A stretch of DNA of 64,000 nucleotides from Pseudomonadota bacterium (lineage in GTDB: Bacteria > Desulfobacterota > Desulfovibrionia > Desulfovibrionales > Desulfovibrionaceae): assembly GCA_018817515.1 (NCBI GenBank), contig JAHIUD010000093.1, forward strand, positions 1 to 64,000. Reading direction: 5' to 3'. Within the stretch, counting starts at the first letter, position 1; each line of letters begins with the position of its first letter. Shown piece by piece: positions 39,004 to 48,466 of the stretch. A model generated the notes under the pieces. That model was not told where the DNA came from. It made no database searches and saw only the letters and a list, made by a program, of their open reading frames with translations. Both the position numbers and the translations under genes were made by a program.

Positions 39004-40608
39004 ATGCACCCGAAGGTAATGGAATACCTGGAAAAGGCCAAGAATGTCTGGACAGGCCGCAGCCTTTCGCAGCAGGTGATTATCGGCGGCTTGGCCGTGG
39101 CCCTCATGGCCGCCTTTGTCGTCGGCGTGATCATCATGAACAAGCCCGACTACAGGGTCCTCTACTCCAAGCTCTCCCCGGAGGACGCCTCCAAGATCGT
39201 CACCATGCTCAAGAGCACCAAGGAGCCCTTCAAGCTCGAGGACAACGGCCAGACCGTGCTGGTCCAGGCCGACAAGGTTTACGAGCTGCGCCTGAAGGTC
39301 GCCGGCGAGGGAAACCTGCACGGCCAGGGCATCGGCTTTGAGATCTTCGACGAGATCAAGATCGGCCAGACCGACTTCGTGCAGCACATCAACTACCAGC
39401 GGGCCTTGCAGGGCGAGCTGGCGCGCACCATCATGGAATTTCCGCAGGTCGAGAGCGCGCGTGTGCACCTGGTGATCCCCAAGAAGAGCCTGTTCATCGA
39501 GGAGCAGACCCAGCCCTCGGCCGCGGTGGTCGTCAAGTTCAAGGATAAGGACAAGAAGCTTGAGAGCAAAGAGGTCATGGGCATCGTCAACCTGGTGACC
39601 ATGGCCGTTGAGGGCATGAACAAGAACCGCATCACCATCACCGACCAGAGCGGCCGTTCCATTTACCAGCCCAACGATGACGAAGCCACCCAGGGCATGA
39701 ACACCACCCAGCTTGATTTCAAGGCCCAGATGGAGCGCAAGATCGAGCGCCGCATCGAAGAACTTTTGACGCCCGTCATCGGCCCGCAGAAGATCATCGC
39801 CCGGGTCAACACCGAGCTTGACTTCAGCCACAAGACCATCAAGCGCGAGACCTTCAACCCCGACAGCCAGGTCATCCGCAGCGAAACGCGTTCGGAGGAG
39901 ACCGTGGCCGGCAAGGCCAACCTCGACGGCGCCGCGCCCGATGCCAACTTCCGGGGCGACGGCTTCACCGGCACCCAGAGCTCCCAGGACTCCAGCCGCG
40001 AATCTCGCACCACCAACTACGAGATCAACAAGGAAGAGCAGCAGATCGTCTCCCCTGTCGGCGAATTGAAGCGCCTGGGCGTTGCAGTTATCGTGGATGG
40101 GACGTACACTAAGGACGAGAAGACCGGCGCCTTTACCTACGTGCCCCGCACCAAGGAAGAGATCGACCGCATCAAGAGCCTGGTCTCCAGCGCCGTCGGC
40201 TTCGACAGCGTACGCGGCGACTCCATCGAGGTCTCCAGCATCGCCTTCGGCGCCATGGACATGAGCGAAGGCCCCTCGCTGGTCAGGAACTTCATCGAGA
40301 TGGGCCAGCGCCTGGGCAAGCCGCTCTTGACCGGCCTGTTGATCTTCCTCTTCCTGATCCTGGTGGTCCGTCCGGTAGTCATGGCCCTTATCCGGCCCAA
40401 GGTGGCCGAGGAGGAGGTTGAGGAAGTGGCGAGTCTGCCCACGCATGAGGAGCGCCTGGCCATCGAGGAGGCGCTCGAGATCCCCGAGGAGGCGCTCGAC
40501 ACCTCCCGCCGCCTGGAAAACGCCAAGAACCTGGCAGTGCAACTGACCGATCAGAACATGGACGCGGCCATCAGACTTCTCAAGTCCTGGGCCAGACAGG
40601 AGGCCTAA
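39004..40608 (+). CDS. fliF: Flagellar M-ring protein FliF
   Basis: Two TM segments; DYRVLYSKLSPEDASKIVTMLKS; ELARTIMEFPQVESARVHLVIPKKSLF. Confidence 0.95.
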   Translation: MHPKVMEYLEKAKNVWTGRSLSQQVIIGGLAVALMAAFVVGVIIMNKPDYRVLYSKLSPEDASKIVTMLKSTKEPFKLEDNGQTVLVQADKVYELRLKVAGEGNLHGQGIGFEIFDEIKIGQTDFVQHINYQRALQGELARTIMEFPQVESARVHLVIPKKSLFIEEQTQPSAAVVVKFKDKDKKLESKEVMGIVNLVTMAVEGMNKNRITITDQSGRSIYQPNDDEATQGMNTTQLDFKAQMERKIERRIEELLTPVIGPQKIIARVNTELDFSHKTIKRETFNPDSQVIRSETRSEETVAGKANLDGAAPDANFRGDGFTGTQSSQDSSRESRTTNYEINKEEQQIVSPVGELKRLGVAVIVDGTYTKDEKTGAFTYVPRTKEEIDRIKSLVSSAVGFDSVRGDSIEVSSIAFGAMDMSEGPSLVRNFIEMGQRLGKPLLTGLLIFLFLILVVRPVVMALIRPKVAEEEVEEVASLPTHEERLAIEEALEIPEEALDTSRRLENAKNLAVQLTDQNMDAAIRLLKSWARQEA

Positions 40609-40609
40609 C

Positions 40610-41608
40610 GTGGCAAGTTTCACCGGTCCCCAGAAAACCGCCATCATTTGCCTGGCTTTGGGCGAAAAGTTCACTGCGGAAGCCTTCAAGCGCATGGAGC
40701 GCCAGGAGATCGCCGCTGTGTCCAAGGCCATGCTCGACATCGACTCCGTGTCCCGCGAGGACGTGCTGGACGTGCTGAAGGAGTTCAACGACTCCATCAC
40801 CTACGGCTCGGAGATGCTCATGGGCGGTGCGGATCAGGTGAAGCGCCTGCTCTCCAAGGCTCTGGACAGCGAGACCGCCAAGTACATCCTGGATACGCTT
40901 GAAATCAGCTCCGGGCCGACCCCGTTCCAGGAGCTGTCCAACGTCAGCCCGCGCATCCTGGCCCAGATCCTCAGAAACGAACACCCGCAGACGCTGGCGC
41001 TCATCCTGGGCCACCTGCACCCGGACCAGGCGGCGGAGCTGCTCTCCAACCTGCCCTCCGGCGTGCGCGCAGAGGTGCTCATGCGCCTGGCCAAGCTGGA
41101 GGCCGTGGCCGAGGAAATGCTCCACGAGGTCGACAAGGTCCTCCAGAGCCAGCTCATCGCCATGGGCGGCAAGGAAGGCAAGAAGGTCGGCGGCATCAAC
41201 TCCGTGGCCGAAATATTAAACGCCGTGGACCGCGCCACCGAAGAGGAAGTGCTCTCCGAGATCGAGGAAGAGTCCCAGCAGATGGCCGACGACATCAGAA
41301 ACCTCATGTTCGTGTTCGAGGACATCAAGGCGCTGGACGACCGCAGCATCCGCGAGCTCTTGAAGGACATCTCCAACGAAGAGCTGACCAAGGCCCTCAA
41401 GGGTGCCAGCGACGACCTGAAGGACAAGTTCCTGAAGAACCTGTCCGAGCGCGCCGCCGGAATGATCCGCGAAGACCTGGAAATCATGGGCCCGGTGAAG
41501 CTCTCCGAAGTGGAAGGCGCCCAGCAGAACATCGTCAAGACCGTGCGCCGTCTGGAAGCGGAAGGCCGCATCGCCATAAGCAGAGGTGGTGGAGATGAAT
41601 TCATCTAA
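40610..41608 (+). CDS. fliG: Flagellar motor switch protein FliG
   Basis: GPQKTAIICLALGEKFTAEAFK; RNEHPQTLALILGHLHPDQAAELLSNLP; VFEDIKALDDRSIRELL. Confidence 0.95.
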   Translation: MASFTGPQKTAIICLALGEKFTAEAFKRMERQEIAAVSKAMLDIDSVSREDVLDVLKEFNDSITYGSEMLMGGADQVKRLLSKALDSETAKYILDTLEISSGPTPFQELSNVSPRILAQILRNEHPQTLALILGHLHPDQAAELLSNLPSGVRAEVLMRLAKLEAVAEEMLHEVDKVLQSQLIAMGGKEGKKVGGINSVAEILNAVDRATEEEVLSEIEEESQQMADDIRNLMFVFEDIKALDDRSIRELLKDISNEELTKALKGASDDLKDKFLKNLSERAAGMIREDLEIMGPVKLSEVEGAQQNIVKTVRRLEAEGRIAISRGGGDEFI

Positions 41609-42422
41609 TCCGGTCCCGCAGGACAAGCTCTACACCGGACGGGTCATCATGGGCTGCGATTCGCCCGGCCCGGACTACCTCACCATCCAGGAGATGGAGG
41701 GCAAGCGCCACCGCCCCATGTGGGACGAGGCCACCGAGGTCGAATACATCGAGCGCTGCCGCGAAAAGGCCCAGGACATGGCCCGGACCATCATCACCCA
41801 GGCCCTGGAAAAGGCCAGCCTCGACGCCGAGGCCATCCGCGAGCAGGGCCGCCTTGAGGTCCAGACCGCTGTGGCCGAGGCCCGCCAAAAGGCCGAGGAA
41901 GAGGCCCAGGCCCGGCTCGACGCCGAGTTTGCCGCCCAGGCCCAGGCCATGAGCTCCCTTGTCCAGGCCATCTCCGGCCTTGGCATGGAGGTCTGGCAGT
42001 CGCGCCGCCACGATTTCGCCGTGCTGGCCAAAACCTTCACCGAAAAGGCGCTGCGCGTCGAGATGGACACGCGGCGCTCCGCAATCCTGGAGAGCCTCAT
42101 GGAAGAGGCCCTCTCCCGGCTGGAGACGCACCGCGAATTCACCCTCAAGGTCGCGCCCCAGGATTATGAACTGGCTCAAGCTCTTATGGAGGAGATCAAG
42201 GCCAGCCGTCCCGACCTCGGCCAGTGGCGCCTGACCACGGACCCCGGCCTCACCGAGGGCGGCGTGGTGCTGGAGACCAGCGACATGCTGGCCGACAACG
42301 CGCTGCATAGCCGCCTGGCGGTGCTTCAGCCCTATCTGGACCAGCTGGAGCTGCCCGAGGACCTTGAGCAGGCCAGAGCGGGCGGAGAGAAGGCCGGGGA
42401 GCCGGGACAAAATGGCGCTTGA
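41595..42422 (+). CDS. fliH: Flagellar assembly protein FliH
   Basis: Between fliG and fliI; Ala/Glu-rich coiled coil and C-terminal TDPGLTEGGVVLETSDMLADNALHSRLA. Confidence 0.85.
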   Translation: MNSSNPVPQDKLYTGRVIMGCDSPGPDYLTIQEMEGKRHRPMWDEATEVEYIERCREKAQDMARTIITQALEKASLDAEAIREQGRLEVQTAVAEARQKAEEEAQARLDAEFAAQAQAMSSLVQAISGLGMEVWQSRRHDFAVLAKTFTEKALRVEMDTRRSAILESLMEEALSRLETHREFTLKVAPQDYELAQALMEEIKASRPDLGQWRLTTDPGLTEGGVVLETSDMLADNALHSRLAVLQPYLDQLELPEDLEQARAGGEKAGEPGQNGA

Positions 42423-43728
42423 TCCCAATGCCGTCGACGCCGCCTGCCAGGGGCTCGACCTCTGCCAGACCTTCGGCAAGATCACCAAGGTCGTGGGCCT
42501 CATCGCCGAGGGCCAGGGCATCAAGCCGCCGCTGGGCTCGGTCTGCCACCTTTTGCCCGAGAACCGCGACTCCACGCCCATCCCGGCGGAGGTCGTGGGC
42601 TTCCGCGAGGGCGCCTGCCTGTTCATGCCCTACGGCGACATGCGCGGCATCCGCCCCGGCAGCCTCATCCGCAACTCCGCCTCGCCCCCGCACATCCCCG
42701 TGGGCCCGGGCCTGCTTGGCCGCACGCTGGACGCCTTTGGCGAGCCCATCGACGGCAAGGGCATGATCGCCGCCGAATCCTACGCGCCGCTCTACCGCAC
42801 CCCGCCCAACCCCATGGAGCGCCCGCGCATCGACCAGCCGCTGGATGTCGGTGTGCGCGCCATCAACGGACTTTTGACGCTGGCCAAGGGCCAGAGAGTC
42901 GGCATCATGGCCGGCTCCGGCGTGGGCAAGAGCACGCTCATGGGCATGATGGCCCGCTACACCAAGGCCGACATCAACGTCATCGGCCTGGTGGGCGAGC
43001 GCGGCCGCGAGGTCGTGGAGTTCATCGAGCGCGACCTGGGCCCGGAGGGCATGGCGAGAAGCGTCGTCATCGTGGAGACCAGCGACAAGAGCCCGCTCAT
43101 CCGCATGCGCGCGGCCTTTGCCGCCACAGCCGTGGCCGAGTACTACCGCGACCAGGGCCTGGACGTTTTGCTCATGATGGACTCGGTGACGCGTTTTGCC
43201 ATGGCCGGGCGCGAGGTCGGCCTGGCAGCGGGCGAGCCGCCCACGCGCGGCGGCTATACGCCAAGCGTTTTCGCCCAATTGCCGCAACTGCTTGAGCGCA
43301 CGGGCAAGAGCGCGCTGGGGTCCATCACCGGAATCTACACCGTGCTTGTCGACGGCGACGACTTCACCGAGCCCATCGCGGACGCGGTGCGCTCCATCAT
43401 CGACGGGCACATCGTGCTCACTCGCGAGCTGGCGGACCAGTCGCACTTCCCGGCCATCGACGTCTTGAAGAGCATCAGCCGTCTGCGCAGCGAGGTGGTG
43501 GACAAGGACAACCTGGCGGCCGGGCGCACGGTGCTGCGGCTCATGAGCACCTTCAAGCGCGTGGAGGACATGGTGAACATCGGGGCGTATCAGCGCGGAG
43601 CCAGCGCCGAGGTGGACCGCGCCATAGACATGGTCGCGCCCATCAACGGCTTCCTACAGCAGCTCGTGGCCGACAACGAATCTCTGGACTCCTGCTTCGC
43701 CAAGCTCAAGGGGCTGGCGGGGGGGTAG
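42412..43728 (+). CDS. fliI: Flagellum-specific ATP synthase FliI
   Basis: Walker A GIMAGSGVGKSTLMGMMA; GLVGERGREVVEF; GEPPTRGGYTPSVFAQLPQLLERTG. Confidence 0.95.
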   Translation: MALDPNAVDAACQGLDLCQTFGKITKVVGLIAEGQGIKPPLGSVCHLLPENRDSTPIPAEVVGFREGACLFMPYGDMRGIRPGSLIRNSASPPHIPVGPGLLGRTLDAFGEPIDGKGMIAAESYAPLYRTPPNPMERPRIDQPLDVGVRAINGLLTLAKGQRVGIMAGSGVGKSTLMGMMARYTKADINVIGLVGERGREVVEFIERDLGPEGMARSVVIVETSDKSPLIRMRAAFAATAVAEYYRDQGLDVLLMMDSVTRFAMAGREVGLAAGEPPTRGGYTPSVFAQLPQLLERTGKSALGSITGIYTVLVDGDDFTEPIADAVRSIIDGHIVLTRELADQSHFPAIDVLKSISRLRSEVVDKDNLAAGRTVLRLMSTFKRVEDMVNIGAYQRGASAEVDRAIDMVAPINGFLQQLVADNESLDSCFAKLKGLAGG

Positions 43729-43787
43729 GGAGAGCGGAAAGGCCTCGACCCTCGTTACATTACACGCAGCTCTTTTACGCCCCCCCC

Positions 43788-45029
43788 CTACACATCCCCC
43801 GCCGGGACAAAGCGCTCCGCTTCCTCGCCCGATCCCACGGCGATCACGACCTGATTGCGGCCGGACACCTTGGCCTGATACAGGGCAGCGTCCGCGCTGT
43901 TGAGCAGCGCTTCCAGGCTGCCCGCGCGCGCTCCGGCCACGCCGATGCTCACCGTCACCCTTTCCCCGCCCAGAACCTCAAAAGACGCTCCCTCAACAGC
44001 CAGACGTATGCGCTGGGCCAAAAGCCCGGCCTCGCGCAATTCCGTCTGCGGGGCGATGACGACGAACTCCTCCCCGCCATACCGCGCAAACACATCCTCC
44101 TTGCGAAGCGCAGCCGCGCACAACTCCGCAACGGACTGCAAAAGCTTGTCGCCCGCCGCGTGGCCCAGGCTGTCGTTCACCTGCTTGAAGTGGTCCAGAT
44201 CGAGCATGAGCACAGCGGCAGGCATGTTCGACGCAAAGGACCGGCGCAGCGCCCCCTCTCCCAGCAGTTCCATGCCCCGCCGGTTGAGCGCCCCGGTCAG
44301 GGCGTCCGTCTGGGCCATGTGCTCAATCTGCGACTTCGCCGCCATCAGGTCGTCTTCCAGCATGGCCGAATTCATGGCGAAGACCACATAGAGTTCCAGG
44401 GCGGATTGCAGGATACGGTAGAAAACAGAATACACCCCGATGACATCGCTCTGCCCCAGGGTCAGCATGGTGAAGCCGGGAACGGCCAGGGCGTTGAAGC
44501 CGCGCAAAACCTGCAGACCGGCGGTGATAAGATAGCTGAAGCACAGGATTCGCATGCCGGGCAGGTGGCGGCGGCTGCGCCAGGGCAGCTCCAGACCAAT
44601 GCGCGCGCACAACAGCAGCGCGGCGATGGAAAAGATGACCACCCGACGCACCATGTTCGGGTCGAACACTACATCCACAGTCTGCACCAGGCACACAAAG
44701 GCGATGAAGAGTATATTCTGCATCGTGCGCGCCCGCAGGTGTGGCACCCGGCCATATTCGCCCAGGCCGTAGTACAAGAGCACATCAGGCCCCAGCAAAA
44801 CAGCGTTGGTCAAGATCACCAGCAGCACTGTATCGCCAAATTTGGCGCGCAGCATAAGCGTGCCCATGCCGGCGAACACCAGCAACGCCGCGAGCATGAG
44901 GGGGCGGAAGCCGGGGTACACGCGCCGGTTTGCGGCATAGTGCCACATGGCAAGCACCCGGACCACGGTAACGCCAAGGAGCACCGGCATGAGGGTGCCG
45001 AGCTGGAGCGAAAAAGAAAAGGAACTCAC
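43788..45029 (-). CDS. Membrane GGDEF diguanylate cyclase (GGEEF, intact I-site)
   Basis: N-terminal multi-TM region; DALTGALNRRGMELL; LDLDHFKQVNDSLGHAAGDKLL; RKEDVFARYGGEEFVVI. Confidence 0.92.
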   Translation of the reverse strand: MSSFSFSLQLGTLMPVLLGVTVVRVLAMWHYAANRRVYPGFRPLMLAALLVFAGMGTLMLRAKFGDTVLLVILTNAVLLGPDVLLYYGLGEYGRVPHLRARTMQNILFIAFVCLVQTVDVVFDPNMVRRVVIFSIAALLLCARIGLELPWRSRRHLPGMRILCFSYLITAGLQVLRGFNALAVPGFTMLTLGQSDVIGVYSVFYRILQSALELYVVFAMNSAMLEDDLMAAKSQIEHMAQTDALTGALNRRGMELLGEGALRRSFASNMPAAVLMLDLDHFKQVNDSLGHAAGDKLLQSVAELCAAALRKEDVFARYGGEEFVVIAPQTELREAGLLAQRIRLAVEGASFEVLGGERVTVSIGVAGARAGSLEALLNSADAALYQAKVSGRNQVVIAVGSGEEAERFVPAGDV

Positions 45030-45324
45030 AAAACCTCACAGTGCTGATGCAACGCCAAGGCAAGCGGTCAATCTCACACGATTTTGCAGGCATCATCCAA
45101 GAGCAAGGCTCTCGCGTCAAGCACTCTGCGCCTTAACTGCCCGCAGAGCATGCACATCGTCAGACAACCCCTGGCAAAACCATCATGCCGAAGGACTCGC
45201 CCTGTGCAAGGCAGACCCAAACACCCCAACCTTACTGGCCCAATCCTTGCTCTCTCCCCCTCACGCGGCAAAGCTTTCCGCCCGCGTCCATTCACCCGCC
45301 CAAACCAAACAGATGGAGCCGCCC

Positions 45325-46098
45325 ATGCACGCGCCAAACGCCCTGCCCGTCCCACACCCGGACTTAAGCATCTGCTTCGGCGGGGGCGACTACGCCCAGA
45401 GCGCACGCATGCTGCTCGATTTCTTCATCCGCCACGCGGACCTCAAACCCCACGAGCACCTGCTCGACGTGGGTTGCGGCGCCGGGCGCGCGGCCTGGGG
45501 CCTGGCCGAATACCTGACCCCGGAGGGCCGCTACAGCGGCTTCGACACCTTCCCCATGGGCGTCACGTGGTGCCAGGAGAACCTGTCGCCGCGCCTGCCG
45601 AACTTCGAGTTCCGCACCGTGGACGTGTTCAGCGGCGTATACAACCCCGGCGCAAACGTCAGCGCGGAAGCCTTCCGCTTCCCCTACCCCGACGCCAGCT
45701 TCGACCTCGTGATCCTGGTCTCCGTGTTCACGCACATGCTGCCCGCGGACATGGCCGGATACCTGGCCGAAATAGCGCGCGTGCTCAAGCCCGGCGGGCG
45801 CATGTTCGCCACCTACTATTTCATGAACGACGCGACGCGCGCGCTGCTCGCCAAGGGCCCGAGCAAACCGGACTTCACCAAGCGCTATGGAAACTTCTGG
45901 GTGGCCGATCCGGCCAGCAAGGAGGACGCCGTGGCCTTTGAGGAGTCCCTTGTGCGGGCCATGCTCGCACGCGAGGGCTTGACGCCAGCGAAGCTTGTGC
46001 CCGGACGCTGGTGCGGACGCGACGGCTGCGAGAACGGCCAGGACATGCTCGTGGCCGTAAAGCCCCAGTCCGGGCAGGCACACCAACTCCGAACCTGA
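45325..46098 (+). CDS. Class I SAM-dependent methyltransferase
   Basis: LLDVGCGAGRAAWGLAEYL; FPYPDASFDLVILVSVFTHML; IARVLKPGGRMFATYYF. Confidence 0.88.
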   Translation: MHAPNALPVPHPDLSICFGGGDYAQSARMLLDFFIRHADLKPHEHLLDVGCGAGRAAWGLAEYLTPEGRYSGFDTFPMGVTWCQENLSPRLPNFEFRTVDVFSGVYNPGANVSAEAFRFPYPDASFDLVILVSVFTHMLPADMAGYLAEIARVLKPGGRMFATYYFMNDATRALLAKGPSKPDFTKRYGNFWVADPASKEDAVAFEESLVRAMLAREGLTPAKLVPGRWCGRDGCENGQDMLVAVKPQSGQAHQLRT

Positions 46099-46130
46099 CG
46101 ACTCCAGCGCCTGCATGGTGCTGAAAGCGC

Positions 46131-47024
46131 TCAGGGCTCGCGGCTTGCGAGTTGCTGTGCCCGTGCGCAGGCCGTGACCGGGTCAGCGTTGAAAAATCCC
46201 GCCAGCACCGAGACCTCCGTCCCCCGCGCCTGCTCCCCGGCCCTCAGGGCCGCCAGCCACTCGGCTTCGAGCTGCGGCAGGCTGAGCCCGAACACCTCCT
46301 GCCAGGGCCGCCGCAGTTCATGGGACAACCGCTGGAGCCGCAAGATTTTGCCAAGGCCATAGGTCTGATACAGATGGTGGCCAAAGGACCCGGCCTCTGC
46401 GTATGATCGATGCTGCTTGGCCCTGTCCAGAACCATGAGCCTGCCGCCCCCGGCGTCACGCATGCCCCAGGACTCGTGATCCGGCCCCAGTTCACTGAGG
46501 GGGATGTAGACCCCGGTATAGAGCAGCGCCAGCACCCAGTCGTCGCCGCCGTAGCCGCAGCGGGGGAAAGTCAGCGGATTGCCGAGTTGCTCCTCGGCGA
46601 GAATACCCATCATGTTGCGGATGAGCTTGTCCTGTTGGGGAAGCACCGCGCTAGTGAGCTTGTGGGCCAGCATCTGCAGCGGCTTGTCGCAACCGAAGAC
46701 CCGAACCGTGCGGACGCGCTCCGGCCCCCGCCCCTCCCAATAGAACACGCAAGAATAATTGCCCCTGCGCGGCACGTCGAAAACGACCCGTATCTTGCCG
46801 AAACGGCCCACGCCGGAATCAGCGGACCAAAAGGCAACAACGCGCTCCAGCATCCCTTGGGCCTGCTCCGCCAGGAGATTGAGCCGCGCGTCGGACATAT
46901 TTCCAGTGCCATCACTGACCACGAGGTCGCGGGTCTCCACCGCTGTGCTGGCGGCCTGGGCCACACCGGCCAGCAACAACCAAACCGCAAGCATCGACGC
47001 CCCAAGCAGACTTCTGATCACCAT
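46131..47024 (-). CDS. Hypothetical exported protein
   Basis: Signal peptide MVIRSLLGASMLAVWLLLAGVAQA; no motif recognised with certainty. Confidence 0.6.
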   Translation of the reverse strand: MVIRSLLGASMLAVWLLLAGVAQAASTAVETRDLVVSDGTGNMSDARLNLLAEQAQGMLERVVAFWSADSGVGRFGKIRVVFDVPRRGNYSCVFYWEGRGPERVRTVRVFGCDKPLQMLAHKLTSAVLPQQDKLIRNMMGILAEEQLGNPLTFPRCGYGGDDWVLALLYTGVYIPLSELGPDHESWGMRDAGGGRLMVLDRAKQHRSYAEAGSFGHHLYQTYGLGKILRLQRLSHELRRPWQEVFGLSLPQLEAEWLAALRAGEQARGTEVSVLAGFFNADPVTACARAQQLASREP

Positions 47025-47455
47025 GCCCTGCCCCTCCGTGTCGTGTTGCGCCTCGGCTTCACCACCAGCCACGCCAGAAGCGTCAGCCCCAGCGCCGCCA
47101 CATACAACGCCAGGAACACCCGCTCGTCAAAGTCATAGTAGAGGAATTTGCCCAGCCAGTGGGCGATGAACCCGCCCCGGTACGGCGCGGCATCGGCTGC
47201 GGCCTTGGCAAAGCCGCGCAAGGCGGACTCCACGTCCGTCAGCGGGCAGGTCAGGCCCAAAGCGGACTCCAGCGCCACCACGCCCATGCCCGCCAGATGC
47301 AGGATGCGAAACCGGCGGTTGCGCACAAAGCCCCAGCCCAGCCAGCCCCCCAGCCAGATGACCGCCAGCCCGAGGCCCAAAAACAGCGCCAGCGCCGTGT
47401 GCGCCACCAGCACCACATCCGCCAGAAACAGCAGGGCCTTCACTTGCGTCAGCAT
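47018..47455 (-). CDS. DUF2784-like small membrane protein
   Basis: VVLVAHTALALFLGLGLAVIWLGGWLGWGFVRNRRFRILHLAGMGVVALESALGLTCPLT; multiple TM helices. Confidence 0.7.
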   Translation of the reverse strand: MLTQVKALLFLADVVLVAHTALALFLGLGLAVIWLGGWLGWGFVRNRRFRILHLAGMGVVALESALGLTCPLTDVESALRGFAKAAADAAPYRGGFIAHWLGKFLYYDFDERVFLALYVAALGLTLLAWLVVKPRRNTTRRGRAW

Positions 47456-47565
47456 CTCTGCCTCCGGCGGCCAAAGGGCCTAAGGCCCTCTGGACTCCCC
47501 CATTTGCCTGCGCCGGTTTGCGCGGCGGTCCCCGTCGTGCAAACCCGCGCCAAATGAGGGGGTCT

Positions 47566-47630
47566 GGGGGAAATCATTTCCCCCGGCGGGGTGCAGGGGC
47601 AGCGCCCCTGATTCAAGGGGCAGCGCCCCT
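47566..47630. repeat. Intergenic palindromic cluster: one 8-bp-arm palindrome plus two copies of aggggcagcgcccct
   Basis: gggggaaa-tca-tttccccc at 47566-47584; aggggcagcgcccct at 47595-47609 and 47616-47630. Confidence 0.85.
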
Positions 47631-47641
47631 GGTGTATAGGG

Positions 47642-48439
47642 CTACCCTGCCCCGTTCATGCCCTTGTTGCGGTGGTCCAGGTGCACAAGGTCTTTTTCGA
47701 AGATGCGCAGCACGAAGTCCGCATGGGTCTTGAGCCTGGAGGAGAACGCCCGGCCGCGCGTATCGGCCGCGCCGCCGCCCACGAACTCCACGGCGGCGAT
47801 ATGCTTGCCGCGCTCCTTCAGGTGCCGGATGGACGGAATGGCGTCGGCGTCGCCGGTGAGCACCACGGCCACGTCGTAGTTGTCCTGGAGCGCCACCATG
47901 TCCACGGCCAGGGCGGTGTCCAGGCCTTTTTCCTCCACCCACTTGTGCAGGAAGTTGACCTTCCAGTGCCCGGCCTCGCGGATGTCGATGAGGTCGGAAG
48001 AGGAGCGCACCCCGGCGTAGAACCGGCGCATGCCGTCGATGGCGCGGAGCTTGGCGTGGTACCAGTCGCGGAAGTCGGCATAGCAGGCCTGCCAAGCCTC
48101 CTCCTCCAGATCCGCCTCGGCCAGTTGCGGCTGGCTCATGGACACGCGCGTGAGCCACAGGGCGCGGATCTCGGCATCGCGCACAAAGGCCTGGCGCAGC
48201 GCCGCGCGCGACTGCGGGTTCTGCAGATCCCAGTCGTCGATGCCGCCCACGGCGTACCAGTACACGCGCCGAAGCTGCGCCTGTGCCGGGGCGTCCTGCA
48301 GGGTCACCTCATGCCAGGTGCTCACGGCCTCGCGGTAGATATGCGCGTAAAGTTGCGAGTAGTTGTTGATCTCCAGGTTCATGGTGCGCAGCGAACCGTA
48401 GAGGTTCGAGCCGTCGACGAAGAATGCGAAGCGTTGCAT
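47642..48439 (-). CDS. NYN domain (PIN-like) protein
   Basis: MQRFAFFVDGSNLYGSLR; KWVEEKGLDTALAVDMVALQDNYDVAVVLTGDADAIPSIRHLKERGKHIAAVEF. Confidence 0.88.
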   Translation of the reverse strand: MQRFAFFVDGSNLYGSLRTMNLEINNYSQLYAHIYREAVSTWHEVTLQDAPAQAQLRRVYWYAVGGIDDWDLQNPQSRAALRQAFVRDAEIRALWLTRVSMSQPQLAEADLEEEAWQACYADFRDWYHAKLRAIDGMRRFYAGVRSSSDLIDIREAGHWKVNFLHKWVEEKGLDTALAVDMVALQDNYDVAVVLTGDADAIPSIRHLKERGKHIAAVEFVGGGAADTRGRAFSSRLKTHADFVLRIFEKDLVHLDHRNKGMNGAG

Positions 48440-48466
48440 GGATACTCCAGTTTATAGGGATATATT

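Noticed and set aside
43719-43788. Poly-G/poly-C tracts at the ends of fliI and the GGDEF gene as phase-variation switches
   Set aside because: They lie at or after stop codons, so slippage would change little or nothing of the proteins; kept only as a side note.
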